Assembly: GCA_002811675.1 (NCBI GenBank)
Contig: PDIM01000056.1
Location: 152,744-179,079 of the forward strand
Direction: 5' to 3'
Length of the DNA stretch: 26,336 bases
Origin: Ichthyosporea sp. XGB-2017a
Taxonomy: Eukaryota > Opisthokonta > Ichthyosporea
Part shown: in pieces, positions 17,255-26,284 of the stretch
How positions within the stretch are numbered: the stretch's first letter is position 1
Layout of the letters: each line of letters opens with the position of its first letter
The notes under the pieces: model-generated
Seen by the model: only the letters and a program-made list of their open reading frames with translations
Told to the model about the DNA's origin: nothing
Database searches by the model: none
Program-made: the position numbers and the translations under genes

Positions 17255-17710
17255 GAAACTTCTTCATCACTTTCGTTTTCAATGAATATCTCATGGTAAT
17301 CACCGTTTGGACTCATAGTTTCTAAATGCTTTGGAAACCAGGATAATACAATTGATGAAATAAAAGACAAAGTGATAATTTAAAGGATAGCTGTATCCAC
17401 TGTGAGAAGTCCACGCAAATATACTGCCACATAGAGTAGGTCCAAGACCTCGCGTAGAGGCGGCCACTACCATACCAATACCATTTATCTTTCCCATATA
17501 TTTCTTGCTTATGGAATTATTGATGAACATGGAAACAGATATAACTATACAGCTTGCTTTAAATAGGATAATAAGTAGAACTACTTTCGAAACAGGCCTT
17601 AAGGCATACGGCGTGTCAGTCAAATGGGATACATTAGGCAATATAGCAATGAATATGGTTATGTAGTGCAAAAGGTTTAGACTCGGGTAAAGGCGCGGGA
17701 AAAACCATCG
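17255..17710 (-). pseudogene. Truncated, frameshifted copy of the MFS transporter 3' part
   Basis: Matches about 18040-18550 of the intact MFS gene on the same strand. The translated piece shares RGLGPTLCGSIFAWT and FVFYFINC with it. There is no 5' half, no in-frame ATG at the left protein end, and a deletion of about 23 bases (opposite about 18123-18158 of the intact gene), which shifts the frame and ends translation at about 17300. Downstream of the deletion the old frame can still be recognised (GDYHE) up to the kinase stop codon at 17252-17254. It is a degenerating tandem duplicate; divergence is obvious but moderate, so the event is not very recent. Confidence 0.88.
17359..17364 (+). terminator. 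AATAAA available to the STKLD1-like kinase transcript
   Basis: It lies 105 bases after the kinase stop and inside the antisense of the MFS pseudogene. The same AATAAA is present in the intact MFS gene. It is the nearest such hexamer to the kinase stop on its strand. Confidence 0.35.
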
Positions 17711-17939
17711 CCCAATGCATATGCACACGCAAGTTAAGGAGTGTTTTAATTGTTTGGAGTATTAAATATTAAAGGTGAGAGTGTCTTGTTTTGCTCTTTT
17801 TCTTGTTCTTGTTATTCAAAATGATCATGAGTAGTTTTATTTTATATACGTATATATGTTAGAACTTATACATGAGATTATATATATTTGTAGTACCGTA
17901 ACTTATTTAGTAAGGCGATGCTTGCTTTAGCTAATTAGT
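17711..17939. other. Spacer between MFS pseudogene and MFS gene
   Basis: A/T-rich, with TATATACGTATATATG-type alternating sequence near 17845-17860. It holds the 3' end of the MFS transcript and no coding sequence. Confidence 0.4.
17836..17841 (-). terminator. AATAAA polyadenylation signal, MFS gene
   Basis: The minus-strand AATAAA lies 99 bases after the MFS stop (17940-17942), in A/T-rich sequence. Confidence 0.45.
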
Positions 17940-19931
17940 TTAGTGTAAAGGAGATTCCTCGGGGAATGGTATTCTGTCTTGACTTTCGCCATTTCGGCCC
18001 TCTTCATCAGTATGATGGCCATTTGTGACGTTTTCAAGAGAAATTTCCTCTTCACTTTCATCTTGAATGGGTATTTCATGGTAATCACCATTTGCGCCCA
18101 TAGTTTCTAAGCGCTTTGGAAATGTGAGTACAATCGCCATACAAGCTAGGAGTACACAGTTGATGAAATAAAAGACAAAATGGTAGTTCAGAGGATAACC
18201 GTATCCACTGTGGGCAGTCCATGCAAATATACTACCACATAATGTGGGACCAAGACCTCGCATAGAGGCGGCCACTAACATAGCAATGCCATTTATCTTC
18301 CCTAAATCTTTCCGGCTCACGGAATTGTTGATAAACATGGACACGGATATAAACACACAATTTGCATTAAAACGGATACTAAGTAAAACTGTTTCTAAAA
18401 CAGGCCATAGGGCGTATGGCTTATCAGCCAAATGAGACACATTTGGTAAAATAGTAATGAATACGATCAATGTAATATTAGCTATAAACGAAAGTTTTCG
18501 AGCAGAGCAACGTCTTTCAATCTTTGGGAAAATAAACCATTGGACCACAATAAGTGCAAATCCAACAAGCGGAAGTGACATTCCTATTTCATTCAGAGTG
18601 AAGTCCAGTCCACCTACATCGCGCTTTGTAACTGCCCACAAAGGATAGACCTCATCTATTGATATTAGCCCCAGAGCAAAAAGGCCATATACTACCAAAG
18701 GAAGAATTACCCAGATATCTTTAAGAAGACCACAGACTTCATTACTACACATCGCAGAACATTTCCTAGAAAACGCTTGTTTGCTATGAGGGAATTTAAC
18801 TTTCCTGGGTAAGCTTGCTCTATTATCTCCTGTCGACTCGATATCTAAGGTCAGGTTTCCCATAGAGCCTCTATAGCTCACAGATAATTCATCTTCAAAC
18901 ATCTCTCTACTTCGGTACATATTGTCACGGTGACGCTGGGACAAAGGGCGCAAAGGAATCGCTTCACCGGAAGGCGAAACGTCCAGAGTAGCTCGAATGG
19001 TACCCGGGGCAGAAGGACTACTTTTTGAAGCCCCCACGCAAACAGATGAGCTCTCTTCTTCATTAGCACTGGAAATCAAGGAGTCTTCTTCTTCCCCACT
19101 TCCTTCGCCAGGCTCTGAGGCGAGTTTAGAATATTTCTGAATTTTTGAGCTGCTTTTCCTTTCCTGTTCACGCTCATGCCACATGAGGGTCTCTGGGAGA
19201 TAAAAGAGTGCTATAAAAAGCGTCACAAAGGCAACACACGCACCAACCAAACACGGAAGAAGGTATGGAAACACGGCAAAGATGCTATCTTTCCCAAACA
19301 ACCAAGGAAATTTTTCAGCTGGTTTAGCCAAAAGACCGCCCATTGCCGGACCGAACACCAGGCCAACACCATTTGCAAGAGCCATGTAACTTAGAGCGAG
19401 GCCCTGATTTGTATCATCACACACGTCAGCAATCATTGCCTTTACAATAATTACTGCCCCGTTGGAAAATCCGGTCAGGAAGCGAAACACCACTGCCCAA
19501 TAGAAGTTCTTTGAGAATCCAAAAGCCAGACCAAACACAGTGATGCAGCCAAGAGTGACAATCATAGGTATTCTTCTCCCATATCGATCCACCAACAACC
19601 CCCAAGGTAGACTCCCCGCAGCTCTTCCCACAAACAGACTCGTGGCAATAAATCCAACATAATACCCCAATTTCTTTTCTTCTACTCCGAAATCTCGCAC
19701 CATAAAAGGCACAAAGGGAAACAACATTACAATCAAAAAGGAGTTCGCAAACATTCCAAGACATACAAGCAGCATTACAACCCTCGGGAGGGGTGTCTGC
19801 TTTGTAGGAACACTTGTGTCCTTTTCTTCACCACCCACTTCCTGGCTTTCCATAGCAAAGTCAACTACGGGGCTCGCCTTTGCTACGACTTCACTGACAT
19901 TAGTCGTCTCTTCTTGTTGCCCGGGTTTCAT
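17940..19931 (-). CDS. MFS transporter, zinc-induced-facilitator-like
   Basis: Intronless, 663 aa. After a hydrophilic N-terminus of about 48 residues there are six predicted membrane segments (about 50-245). A cytoplasmic loop of about 165 residues follows, then six more segments (about 415-615) and an acidic tail. The MFS motif A is GLLVDRYGRR at 111-120 between TM2 and TM3, preceded by SLPW, and PETL ends the first half. This W-G-x3-D-R-x-G-R-R arrangement is that of the ZIFL/tetracycline-resistance-like branch (proton-coupled antiporters; plant ZIFL1 handles zinc chelators, auxin and potassium). The large Ser-rich central loop is a likely regulatory site. The substrate cannot be read from sequence. 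A broken copy of its 3' third lies immediately downstream. Confidence 0.87.
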   Translation of the reverse strand: MKPGQQEETTNVSEVVAKASPVVDFAMESQEVGGEEKDTSVPTKQTPLPRVVMLLVCLGMFANSFLIVMLFPFVPFMVRDFGVEEKKLGYYVGFIATSLFVGRAAGSLPWGLLVDRYGRRIPMIVTLGCITVFGLAFGFSKNFYWAVVFRFLTGFSNGAVIIVKAMIADVCDDTNQGLALSYMALANGVGLVFGPAMGGLLAKPAEKFPWLFGKDSIFAVFPYLLPCLVGACVAFVTLFIALFYLPETLMWHEREQERKSSSKIQKYSKLASEPGEGSGEEEDSLISSANEEESSSVCVGASKSSPSAPGTIRATLDVSPSGEAIPLRPLSQRHRDNMYRSREMFEDELSVSYRGSMGNLTLDIESTGDNRASLPRKVKFPHSKQAFSRKCSAMCSNEVCGLLKDIWVILPLVVYGLFALGLISIDEVYPLWAVTKRDVGGLDFTLNEIGMSLPLVGFALIVVQWFIFPKIERRCSARKLSFIANITLIVFITILPNVSHLADKPYALWPVLETVLLSIRFNANCVFISVSMFINNSVSRKDLGKINGIAMLVAASMRGLGPTLCGSIFAWTAHSGYGYPLNYHFVFYFINCVLLACMAIVLTFPKRLETMGANGDYHEIPIQDESEEEISLENVTNGHHTDEEGRNGESQDRIPFPEESPLH

Positions 19932-20678
19932 CTCAGATTTACCTTCCCGCTCTCCCTCCTTCTTTCTCCCTTGAATAAATCTTTTGTATTCGTCTTAATT
20001 AACATACAAAAAGTCAAGTTTCAAAACAATAAAATCTCGAAACTTCAAAACTCCAAACTCTCATTTCGCCAAGTACAACGCACATGAAACAACCAAAATC
20101 TCTAAAAATCCACTCATTAACCTAAAAATCACACTTTTCACTTTCCTCCACAGAACATCCCCACCTATAAACATTCACACACGACAGATAGATCAACCAG
20201 CTCCCTCTCTCTACACGCCTGCCAAGTCAATCTAAGCCGAGTTCTTAGTGTTTCTGACTTTACTTTCCCTCTTGATTGGTTCTTCTTCTAGATTTGTTCA
20301 GTTCTTATAAAATTATTTCTTGTTGTAATTTTCTTCCTAATTTAGCCTGCACCGGAATTTTTTAAGCGGAGATTTTTTAATTGCATTTTTTTTTTTTTGA
20401 GTCACGCGACTTGAAATTTTTTAGCCTCGCGGTCGAAACCCAAAATATTTTTCCTGCACTCTTTATTTTGTCTGTTCTGTTTTCCTTTTCGCCAAGTGCC
20501 TTGAATCTTGATGTTCTGACTTCTGGTTAAGCAGTTACGTCATTCATTCGCATCTTTTTACAGCTATTGTTTGCTTTTTTAATTCTTTTTTGTTTTTTTT
20601 TTTTTTTTTTTTTTTTTTTCCTTCTGGGGATATAGTTTTCCTTTTTACTACTGTACAGTATACACAATAAAAACCTTT
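19932..20678. other. Intergenic region upstream of the MFS gene and downstream of AdhE
   Basis: On the MFS coding strand the first 50 bases are purine-rich (GGGAGAAAGAAGGAGGG). The TTTCGCCAAGT motif occurs twice (about 20064 and 20487). A T run of about 30 lies at about 20590-20620; on the AdhE strand this is a poly-A tract about 60-90 bases past the AdhE stop. No coding sequence seen. Confidence 0.4.
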
Positions 20679-23611
20679 TTAATTGTTCATTCTTGTGGAG
20701 GGAATCACTTCGGGTGAATCTATCCAAATTTGTCGGGTGGCCTTGTCTCCCTCAAATACTTCCCGGAACAGAGTCTTCAGCTCGGAGATGAGAGGATATC
20801 TAGGATTCGACCCTGTGCATTGGTCATCAAATGCAGCTTCTGCCAATGAGTCAATGACCTTTTCGTATTCTTCTCTATCTATGTTTTCACCCTCTTCAAT
20901 ACTGAAGGGACATCCCACTTCTTTTTTCAGTTCTTGAATACGCACAATAAGTGCCTCGACCTTGTCTTCATCGCTCATGCCGACTTTGGTAAGTCCACAT
21001 TTGTCGGCAATATCTGCGTATGATTCGATGGCCTGGTAATACTTGTACTGAGAAAATGGCGTTCTTCTGGTGGGTGCTCTATTAGCGTTGAACCGGATTA
21101 CGGCAACAATGGCATACGCATTCGCCAACCCGTGAGCAATGTGGAATTGGCTTCCAAGTGCATGTGCCATTGAGTGGCAAATACCAAGAAAGGCGTTGGA
21201 GAAAGACATACCTGCCATCATTGACGCTGTATGCACAAGCTCGGTCTCATGTCTATCCTTGTTGATCACGCTACGCGGGAGATGAGCAAACAGTAAACGG
21301 GCAGCCTCAGCAGCAATTGGTTTTGTGACAGGGGTCGCAAGAATGGAAATATGAGACTCAATAGCATGAACCAGAGCATCGATGCCAGTGTAAGCGGCAA
21401 GTTTTTTGGGCATTGTATGCGCAAGTGACCCGTCAACCACAGCAATGTCTGGTGTAAGTTTGAACGATGCAATGGGCATTTTCTTTCCAGTTTTGGCGTC
21501 TGTGATTACAGCAAATGGTGTGATTTCCGCACCAGTTCCGCTAGTTGTTGGGATACACACAACTGTGTGCACCTTGGAGCCGAGGTAAGGCAGTTCAACA
21601 ATACGCTTTCTAATGTCCATAAATCGCACAAAGCTTCACAGCATTTTTCAAAATGGAACAGCAAATATGTTTAAAACGTTAGCAACTGTATAGAAGAGCA
21701 AAATAATAGCAATACTGGCACGACAACACTTACCAATCCTTAAGTTTCATTTCTGGGTGTTCATACAAAAGGCGAATAATTTTACATGCATCCATTGGAC
21801 TTCCTCCTCCCAAACCAATAATGACATCGGGCTGAGCGGCTTCCGCAGCTTTTACACCTGCCTCAATACAGTCAGAGTTGGGATCAATTTGCACCTGGTC
21901 AAAAGTATCATGGTGAATTCCAAGTTTGTTCAATTCGGATTGAACTCGATCCAAAATACCAATACTATGCATCGCTTTGTCAGTGACAATAAGGGCCTTT
22001 TTGCTACCTTTCATAACCAAATCCTTAAGGGCCTCTTCTATAATATCAGATTTGTAGTAAATACGAGGAGGGAGCTTAATCCACTGCATATTCTCTTTTC
22101 TCTCGGCCACAGATTTAATGTTCACAAGATTCATTGGCCCCAAGTTTCCAGCGAAGCTATTACCACCAATAGTTCCACACCCAAGGGTCAATGCAGGGTC
22201 AAGCATCCAATTATAAACATCACCAATAGCACCAAATGTTGCGGGAGTATCAACCAACACTCTGCAACTTGGGGCAATCAACTCAAACTCACGAATTCTA
22301 TCATGATTGTTTTCATTGGTGTGCAAAATCGATGTATGTCCAGCTCCATAAAATTCTACCAAATTAGCCCCTATTCTAATTGCATGATGAAAATCATCCG
22401 CACAATACAACGACAGAACAGGAGAGAGCTTTTCTCCAGACATCGGCCTCTCAATATCAAATGGAATATTTGTCATATCAGCTATAATCACCTGAGCACT
22501 GTCGGGGATACTGATACCTGCCATTTTTGCAATCTTAACTGCCTTTTGCCCTACAGCATTCGGATTAATGGAGCACAGATGGGGACCTTCTTTTCCATCC
22601 GATGGCCACATAAAATGTTCTAGTTTCTTTATATCCTCGGGATCGGACACAATTGCCGCACCTCTTTTTTTGAATTCTGCTATTACTTTGTCTTTTACTT
22701 CATTCACAACAACCACGCTTTGTTCTGTCGCACAGATGACACCATTATCAAACTCTTTACTCATCAAAATACTGCTCACTGCCTGCCTGACATTGGCAGT
22801 TTCATCTACCACTGCACTCGCGTTTCCGGCGCCCTATATAGCAAGACAAAAAAAGACAAGAAAGCATTACGAAATATTAGCATATTTTGAAAAACTACTC
22901 TATGAAGAAAGCATATAATAGAACACTTACAACACCAATTGTGGGCTTCCCACTGGAATAACATGCTTTGACAAGCTTGTTTCCTCCCGTAGCGAGGATG
23001 AATTTAATATTCTCATCCCTCATTACTTCATGGACGAGGTCAATGGATGGTGTCTCAATAACTTGAATGCACCCCTCAGGTGCACCAGCAGAAATAGCAG
23101 CGTCTCTCAAAATATTGGCTGTTTTCGTTGTGGTTTCAATTGCGCGAGGATGTGCTGCAAATAAAATACAGTTTCGGGTTTTCAAACTCAAAAGGGCTTT
23201 AAAGATAGTAGTGGAAGATGGATTGGTAACTGGGATGATTCCAAGAATAGGTCCTACAGGGGTGGCCACTTTCGAAAACCCTCCGTGGACATCTTCCTCA
23301 ATCACACCACACGTTCGCAGATCTTTATATTTGTGAAAAACATTCTCAGCCGAAAAGTGATTCTTAATTACCTTGTCTTCCACGATGCCCATCCCAGTCT
23401 CTTTCACTGCAAACTGAGCGAGTGGGAGACGCTCAGAGCTGGCCCTGAGAGCAGCTTCACGGAAAATTGCATTCACTTGCGGTTGCTTCAACTTCGAAAA
23501 CTTATGCTGTGCCTCCGCGAGTTGCTTCAACTGCTCCTTTAAGTGTTCCGGCAAAGGAGTCCTCGCAGCGGGTCCTTTACTCCTTGCAATAAGACTAATC
23601 CTAAAAAACAT
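20679..23611 (-). CDS. adhE: Bifunctional aldehyde-alcohol dehydrogenase AdhE (3 exons)
   Basis: The exons are 23611-22931, 22833-21734 and 21633-20679, giving 911 aa. The joins read GV|GAGNAS (phase 0) and MKLKDC FVRFMDIRKR (codon split 2+1). They restore the spacing of bacterial AdhE exactly between HPE and RFMD. The N-terminal CoA-acylating aldehyde dehydrogenase has its nucleophile at C261 (FDNGVICATEQ). The C-terminal iron-dependent alcohol dehydrogenase has the NAD-binding GLGGGSPMDA and iron ligands D679, H683, H747 and H761 (GICHSMAH...HIAHG). It converts acetyl-CoA to acetaldehyde and then to ethanol, reoxidising two NADH: the fermentative route of anaerobic or microaerophilic protists. 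The first ATG is at 23611; the N-terminus (MFFRISLIARSKG) is basic and could be an organelle signal. Slightly longer than bacterial AdhE because of this extension. Confidence 0.93.
21634..21733 (-). other. Intron 2 of AdhE
   Basis: 100 nt, donor GTAAGT, acceptor TGTGAAG. The acceptor is weak (purines before AG) but is the only one that keeps the frame and the family spacing. It lies at the start of the alcohol dehydrogenase half. Confidence 0.82.
22834..22930 (-). other. Intron 1 of AdhE
   Basis: 97 nt, donor GTAAGT, acceptor CTATATAG, phase 0. It interrupts the conserved GVGAGN motif of the aldehyde dehydrogenase domain. Confidence 0.9.
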
Positions 23612-24040
23612 GATTGTCGATCTCCCCTCATTCAACTCAGCGAGAACAGCGCCATTAAAGAGCCCGGCCGCTTGCTTTTAATTTTAAAATAGGCTGCGCC
23701 TAAACAAAAAACTTGTGGGAGGTACTGTGTACGAGGAGGGTGATAATTAATTGAAATAGGAAGTTTTTCACACCTTCGCGATTTACGTTGAAGAAAAAAA
23801 TCAGTGGACGCGATCTCATAAAGAAATTCCCTTAAGGGATAATGGTTTAATTCCCCCAATGGGAATATGAAAAAAGTGAAACACACGAAGAAACAATTTT
23901 GCTTTTTGCTTTTTGTTTTTGTTTTTTGGTTTATTGTTTATTGTTTATTTGTTTATTTGTGAATTTATCTCTTTTGGTGGATTTCTGTGCTCATTTATTT
24001 ATTGTCCGTTTTATTTGCTTTAAGATAAGATCGGTAAATA
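23612..24040. promoter_or_regulatory. Shared divergent region of AdhE and carbonyl reductase genes
   Basis: 429 bases between two start codons pointing apart. It contains a perfect CCCTTAAGGG palindrome (23829-23838). An inverted repeat ATTCCC/GGGAAT follows with CCAAT in its loop (23850-23866), and TAGGC/GCCTA lies at 23690-23702. T-rich sequence with repeated TTTATTG units precedes the reductase ATG. Coordinate regulation is inferred from layout only. Confidence 0.45.
23829..23866. promoter_or_regulatory. Pair of dyad elements with a CCAAT core
   Basis: CCCTTAAGGG is a perfect 10-bp palindrome. Twelve bases later come ATTCCC and GGGAAT arms of 6 bp enclosing CCAAT. Both dyads share the TTCCC/GGGAA half-site, which suggests one dimeric factor. 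No factor can be named. Confidence 0.35.
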
Positions 24041-25394
24041 ATGACTGAAGCAAAGATTTGTTTGGTAAGAGAAAAAAAGGAAAAACAGACACCAGTGACA
24101 TCATCGTGATAGTAACTTTAAAAGCCACAACTTATTTCGCTCCATCTTGCTTTGTAGGTGACTGGGGCAAACAAAGGTATTGGGAAGGCCATTGTGCAAA
24201 AGCTTGTTAATCTCCCAAAGAACCATCAAATCAGGACTGTGCTGCTTGGATCACGTGACGTGCAAAGGGGAGAGGAAGCGGTGAAGGAAATTAAAGGTTC
24301 GGAAGAAGTTGTTCAAGTTGTGCAAGTGGATCTTCTGAGTGATGAATCTATAATTACTGCTTCGTCTTTTATCAAAGATAAGTTTGGAGGACTCGGTATG
24401 TTTCGTTTTTGTCCATATTTTTGGATTTCTTCACGTTTACTTGATTATTAATTTCTGTTTTGCTATTCGTTGTTTTGTAGACATTCTTGTGAACAATGCA
24501 GGCTTTGCGTATAAAAACAGTGCGAGTGAGCCATTTGGTCAACAGGTGGAGGATACAATCAAGTGTAACTATGAGGGGACCCGCAATTTGTGTGAAAAAT
24601 TTCTTCCGATTATGAAGGAAAACGGAAAGTAAGTTCAAAAATGGGAGAACAGGACGAACTATAATTTACGAGAGTTGGGATTAATGATAAGAAAAAAAAA
24701 GGATTATCAATGTGTCCAGTCTTGCAGGGAAGACTCGAATTCTTTCTTCAGATTCTTTGAAGAAAAGAATCCTTGCGGATGATCTCTCGTGTGAAGGTAA
24801 AAAGAAAAAAATACAGGGAAAAATCCATTATTTTCTGATTGTGAAAATCTAATCCCCCGTTCCCTCCTTATTGTTTGGATCAAAATGATATCACATAGCT
24901 CTAGACACGCTTTTATCTGAATTCAAATCAATCGTGACTGAATCAAGCGGTACCCCTGATCAAATGCGAGAAAAGCTAGCGGCGAAAGGATGGCCAATGA
25001 GTGCATACGGAATCTCGAAACTCGCTGTGAGTGCTTACACACGAATCCTCGCAAAGGATAAATCAGTTGTGGAGAAGAAGATTCAGGTGAACGCTATGTG
25101 CCCCGGGTAAGTACACATCATCTGTAGCCAAGAACATCTGTAGCCAAGAACATCTGTAGCCAAGAATCGATAACAAGAGCTCCTGAAGAAATTAATGATT
25201 TTGATATGTTGTATATGTTTTTCTAATTGCTGTACAATAGATGGTGTAAATCTGATATGGCTGGATGGGAAAGGCCCCCAAAGACTGCTGAGGAAGGGGC
25301 AGATGTGGCCATCTACGTTGCAACTTTGCCAGGGATTAGTGAACAAGGACCTTCTGGCTGTTTCTTTGAAAATAGTGCTCTTTCCGAATGGTAA
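24041..25394 (+). CDS. Carbonyl-reductase-like short-chain dehydrogenase (6 exons)
   Basis: The exons are 24041-24064, 24158-24395, 24481-24628, 24702-24796, 24899-25106 and 25241-25394. They total 867 nt and 288 aa with every phase consistent. The first exon encodes only MTEAKICL and supplies the ATG. The NADPH-binding TGANKGIG begins at T10, NNAG is at 92-95, and INVSS is near 139-143. The catalytic YGISK has Y205 and K209, and a CPGW segment follows. Length, the NYEGT segment and the insertion before the active-site Tyr (about 165-200) match the monomeric carbonyl reductases (CBR1 type), which reduce ketones and aldehydes with NADPH. With the divergent AdhE it suggests carbonyl handling. 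The substrate is unknown. Confidence 0.88.
24065..24157 (+). other. Intron 1 of the carbonyl reductase gene
   Basis: 93 nt, donor GTAAGA, acceptor TTTGTAG, phase 0. It separates an 8-codon first exon from the rest; the join gives KICLVTGANKG, typical of the family. Confidence 0.85.
24396..24480 (+). other. Intron 2 of the carbonyl reductase gene
   Basis: 85 nt, donor GTATGT, acceptor TTTTGTAG, phase 1. The join gives GGLDILVNNAG. Confidence 0.9.
24629..24701 (+). other. Intron 3 of the carbonyl reductase gene
   Basis: 73 nt, donor GTAAGT, acceptor AAAAAAG with an A run instead of a pyrimidine tract, phase 2. The join gives ENGKIINVSS. It is the shortest intron seen here. Confidence 0.8.
24797..24898 (+). 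other. Intron 4 of the carbonyl reductase gene
   Basis: 102 nt, donor GTAAAA, acceptor CACATAG, phase 1. The join gives SCEALDTLLSEF. Confidence 0.8.
25107..25240 (+). other. Intron 5 of the carbonyl reductase gene
   Basis: 134 nt, donor GTAAGT, acceptor TACAATAG, phase 2. The join gives AMCPGWCKSDM. It is the longest intron here and contains a 16-bp tandem repeat. Confidence 0.88.
25119..25166 (+). repeat. Three perfect 16-bp tandem repeats in an intron
   Basis: CATCTGTAGCCAAGAA occurs three times head to tail without a mismatch. Its position just after the donor accounts for the larger size of this intron. The perfect identity suggests recent expansion. Confidence 0.9.
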
Positions 25395-26247
25395 AAAACT
25401 AAAAGAAGAAAGGTATTTGGCATTTTAGGGGCATCCAGAGACTGCGGAGAAACTACGAAATAAGAAATAAATGTTCATCCCCAAAATTGAGGTTTAACTT
25501 TCAACAAGAAATTTGACTAAATTGTCCTCGTTTAATTGACATGCTTCAAGCTTTTAAGGCTTCATGTATACTGTGCAAGAAATTTGCAAGACTACTGTCG
25601 GAGATATATCACTTCCCCACTTTCCCAAGAACGTCAGTTCTATCCTCCGCGATTCTGTGTGCGAGGAATCTCCGTCAGCGACGAGACATTACTGTGACTA
25701 TTGCGAAATAGCTGCTTTCACTGTCGACATGGAAACGTCCAGTTTCAATTAATCTTTTTTTGTGATTAAAACTATCGTCTATCAGGTATCGGGTGTATCT
25801 TCTCTTTAGTTTTCTTTTAGCACAGCTGGGCCTCACAACATGCAGGGGCTACTCAAACGGTGTGTTATTGGTTCCCCCAAGCTAAGAATATCACCCAAAT
25901 CCCTTTCTATTTCAGATAGTACTAAGTAGTAGAAGTTTGTTATAACGACACATGACACGTAATTAGTTCCTCCGTCGGAATTAATGAGGGTTTTTGGGGT
26001 AAGGGGGTTGAGGGGGTTGGTGTCTGGAGAAATAGTACTTTTGCCTCTGCCTGCATTTCCGATTCCATATTGGAGGGTTTAAGCAACTAGTACAGGACTG
26101 ACTCTGATGGAAGAAGGAGGATCCTTTTGGTCAAAGGGGAATTTCATAGAAAACAAACTATGCACTGGTTTTGGAGACTTAAGAACTGTTTTTCATACAA
26201 AATCTGGTACTTTAATTTTTTATTTTTTTTTTTTTGGGGGGGTGGGA

Positions 26248-26283
<36 letters not shown>

Positions 26284-26284
26284 G

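Noticed and set aside
17300-17728. Treating the 142-codon transporter-like frame as a small functional gene
   Set aside because: It has no in-frame ATG, lacks the first nine or so membrane segments and is frameshifted relative to the intact neighbour.
20421-20445. GCGGTCGAAACCC resembling a tRNA T-arm
   Set aside because: No acceptor stem, D-arm or anticodon arm can be formed around it.
20590-20620. Poly-A tract (AdhE strand) past the AdhE stop, suggesting a retrocopy
   Set aside because: AdhE has introns, so it is not a processed copy; the tract is one of many homopolymers in the region.
21757-22623. 288-codon open frame antisense to AdhE exon 2
   Set aside because: The opposite strand encodes conserved AdhE sequence; the antisense product has no recognisable domain.
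25564-25752. 62-codon frame after the carbonyl reductase gene
   Set aside because: Short, no motif, no splice or regulatory support; could be chance.
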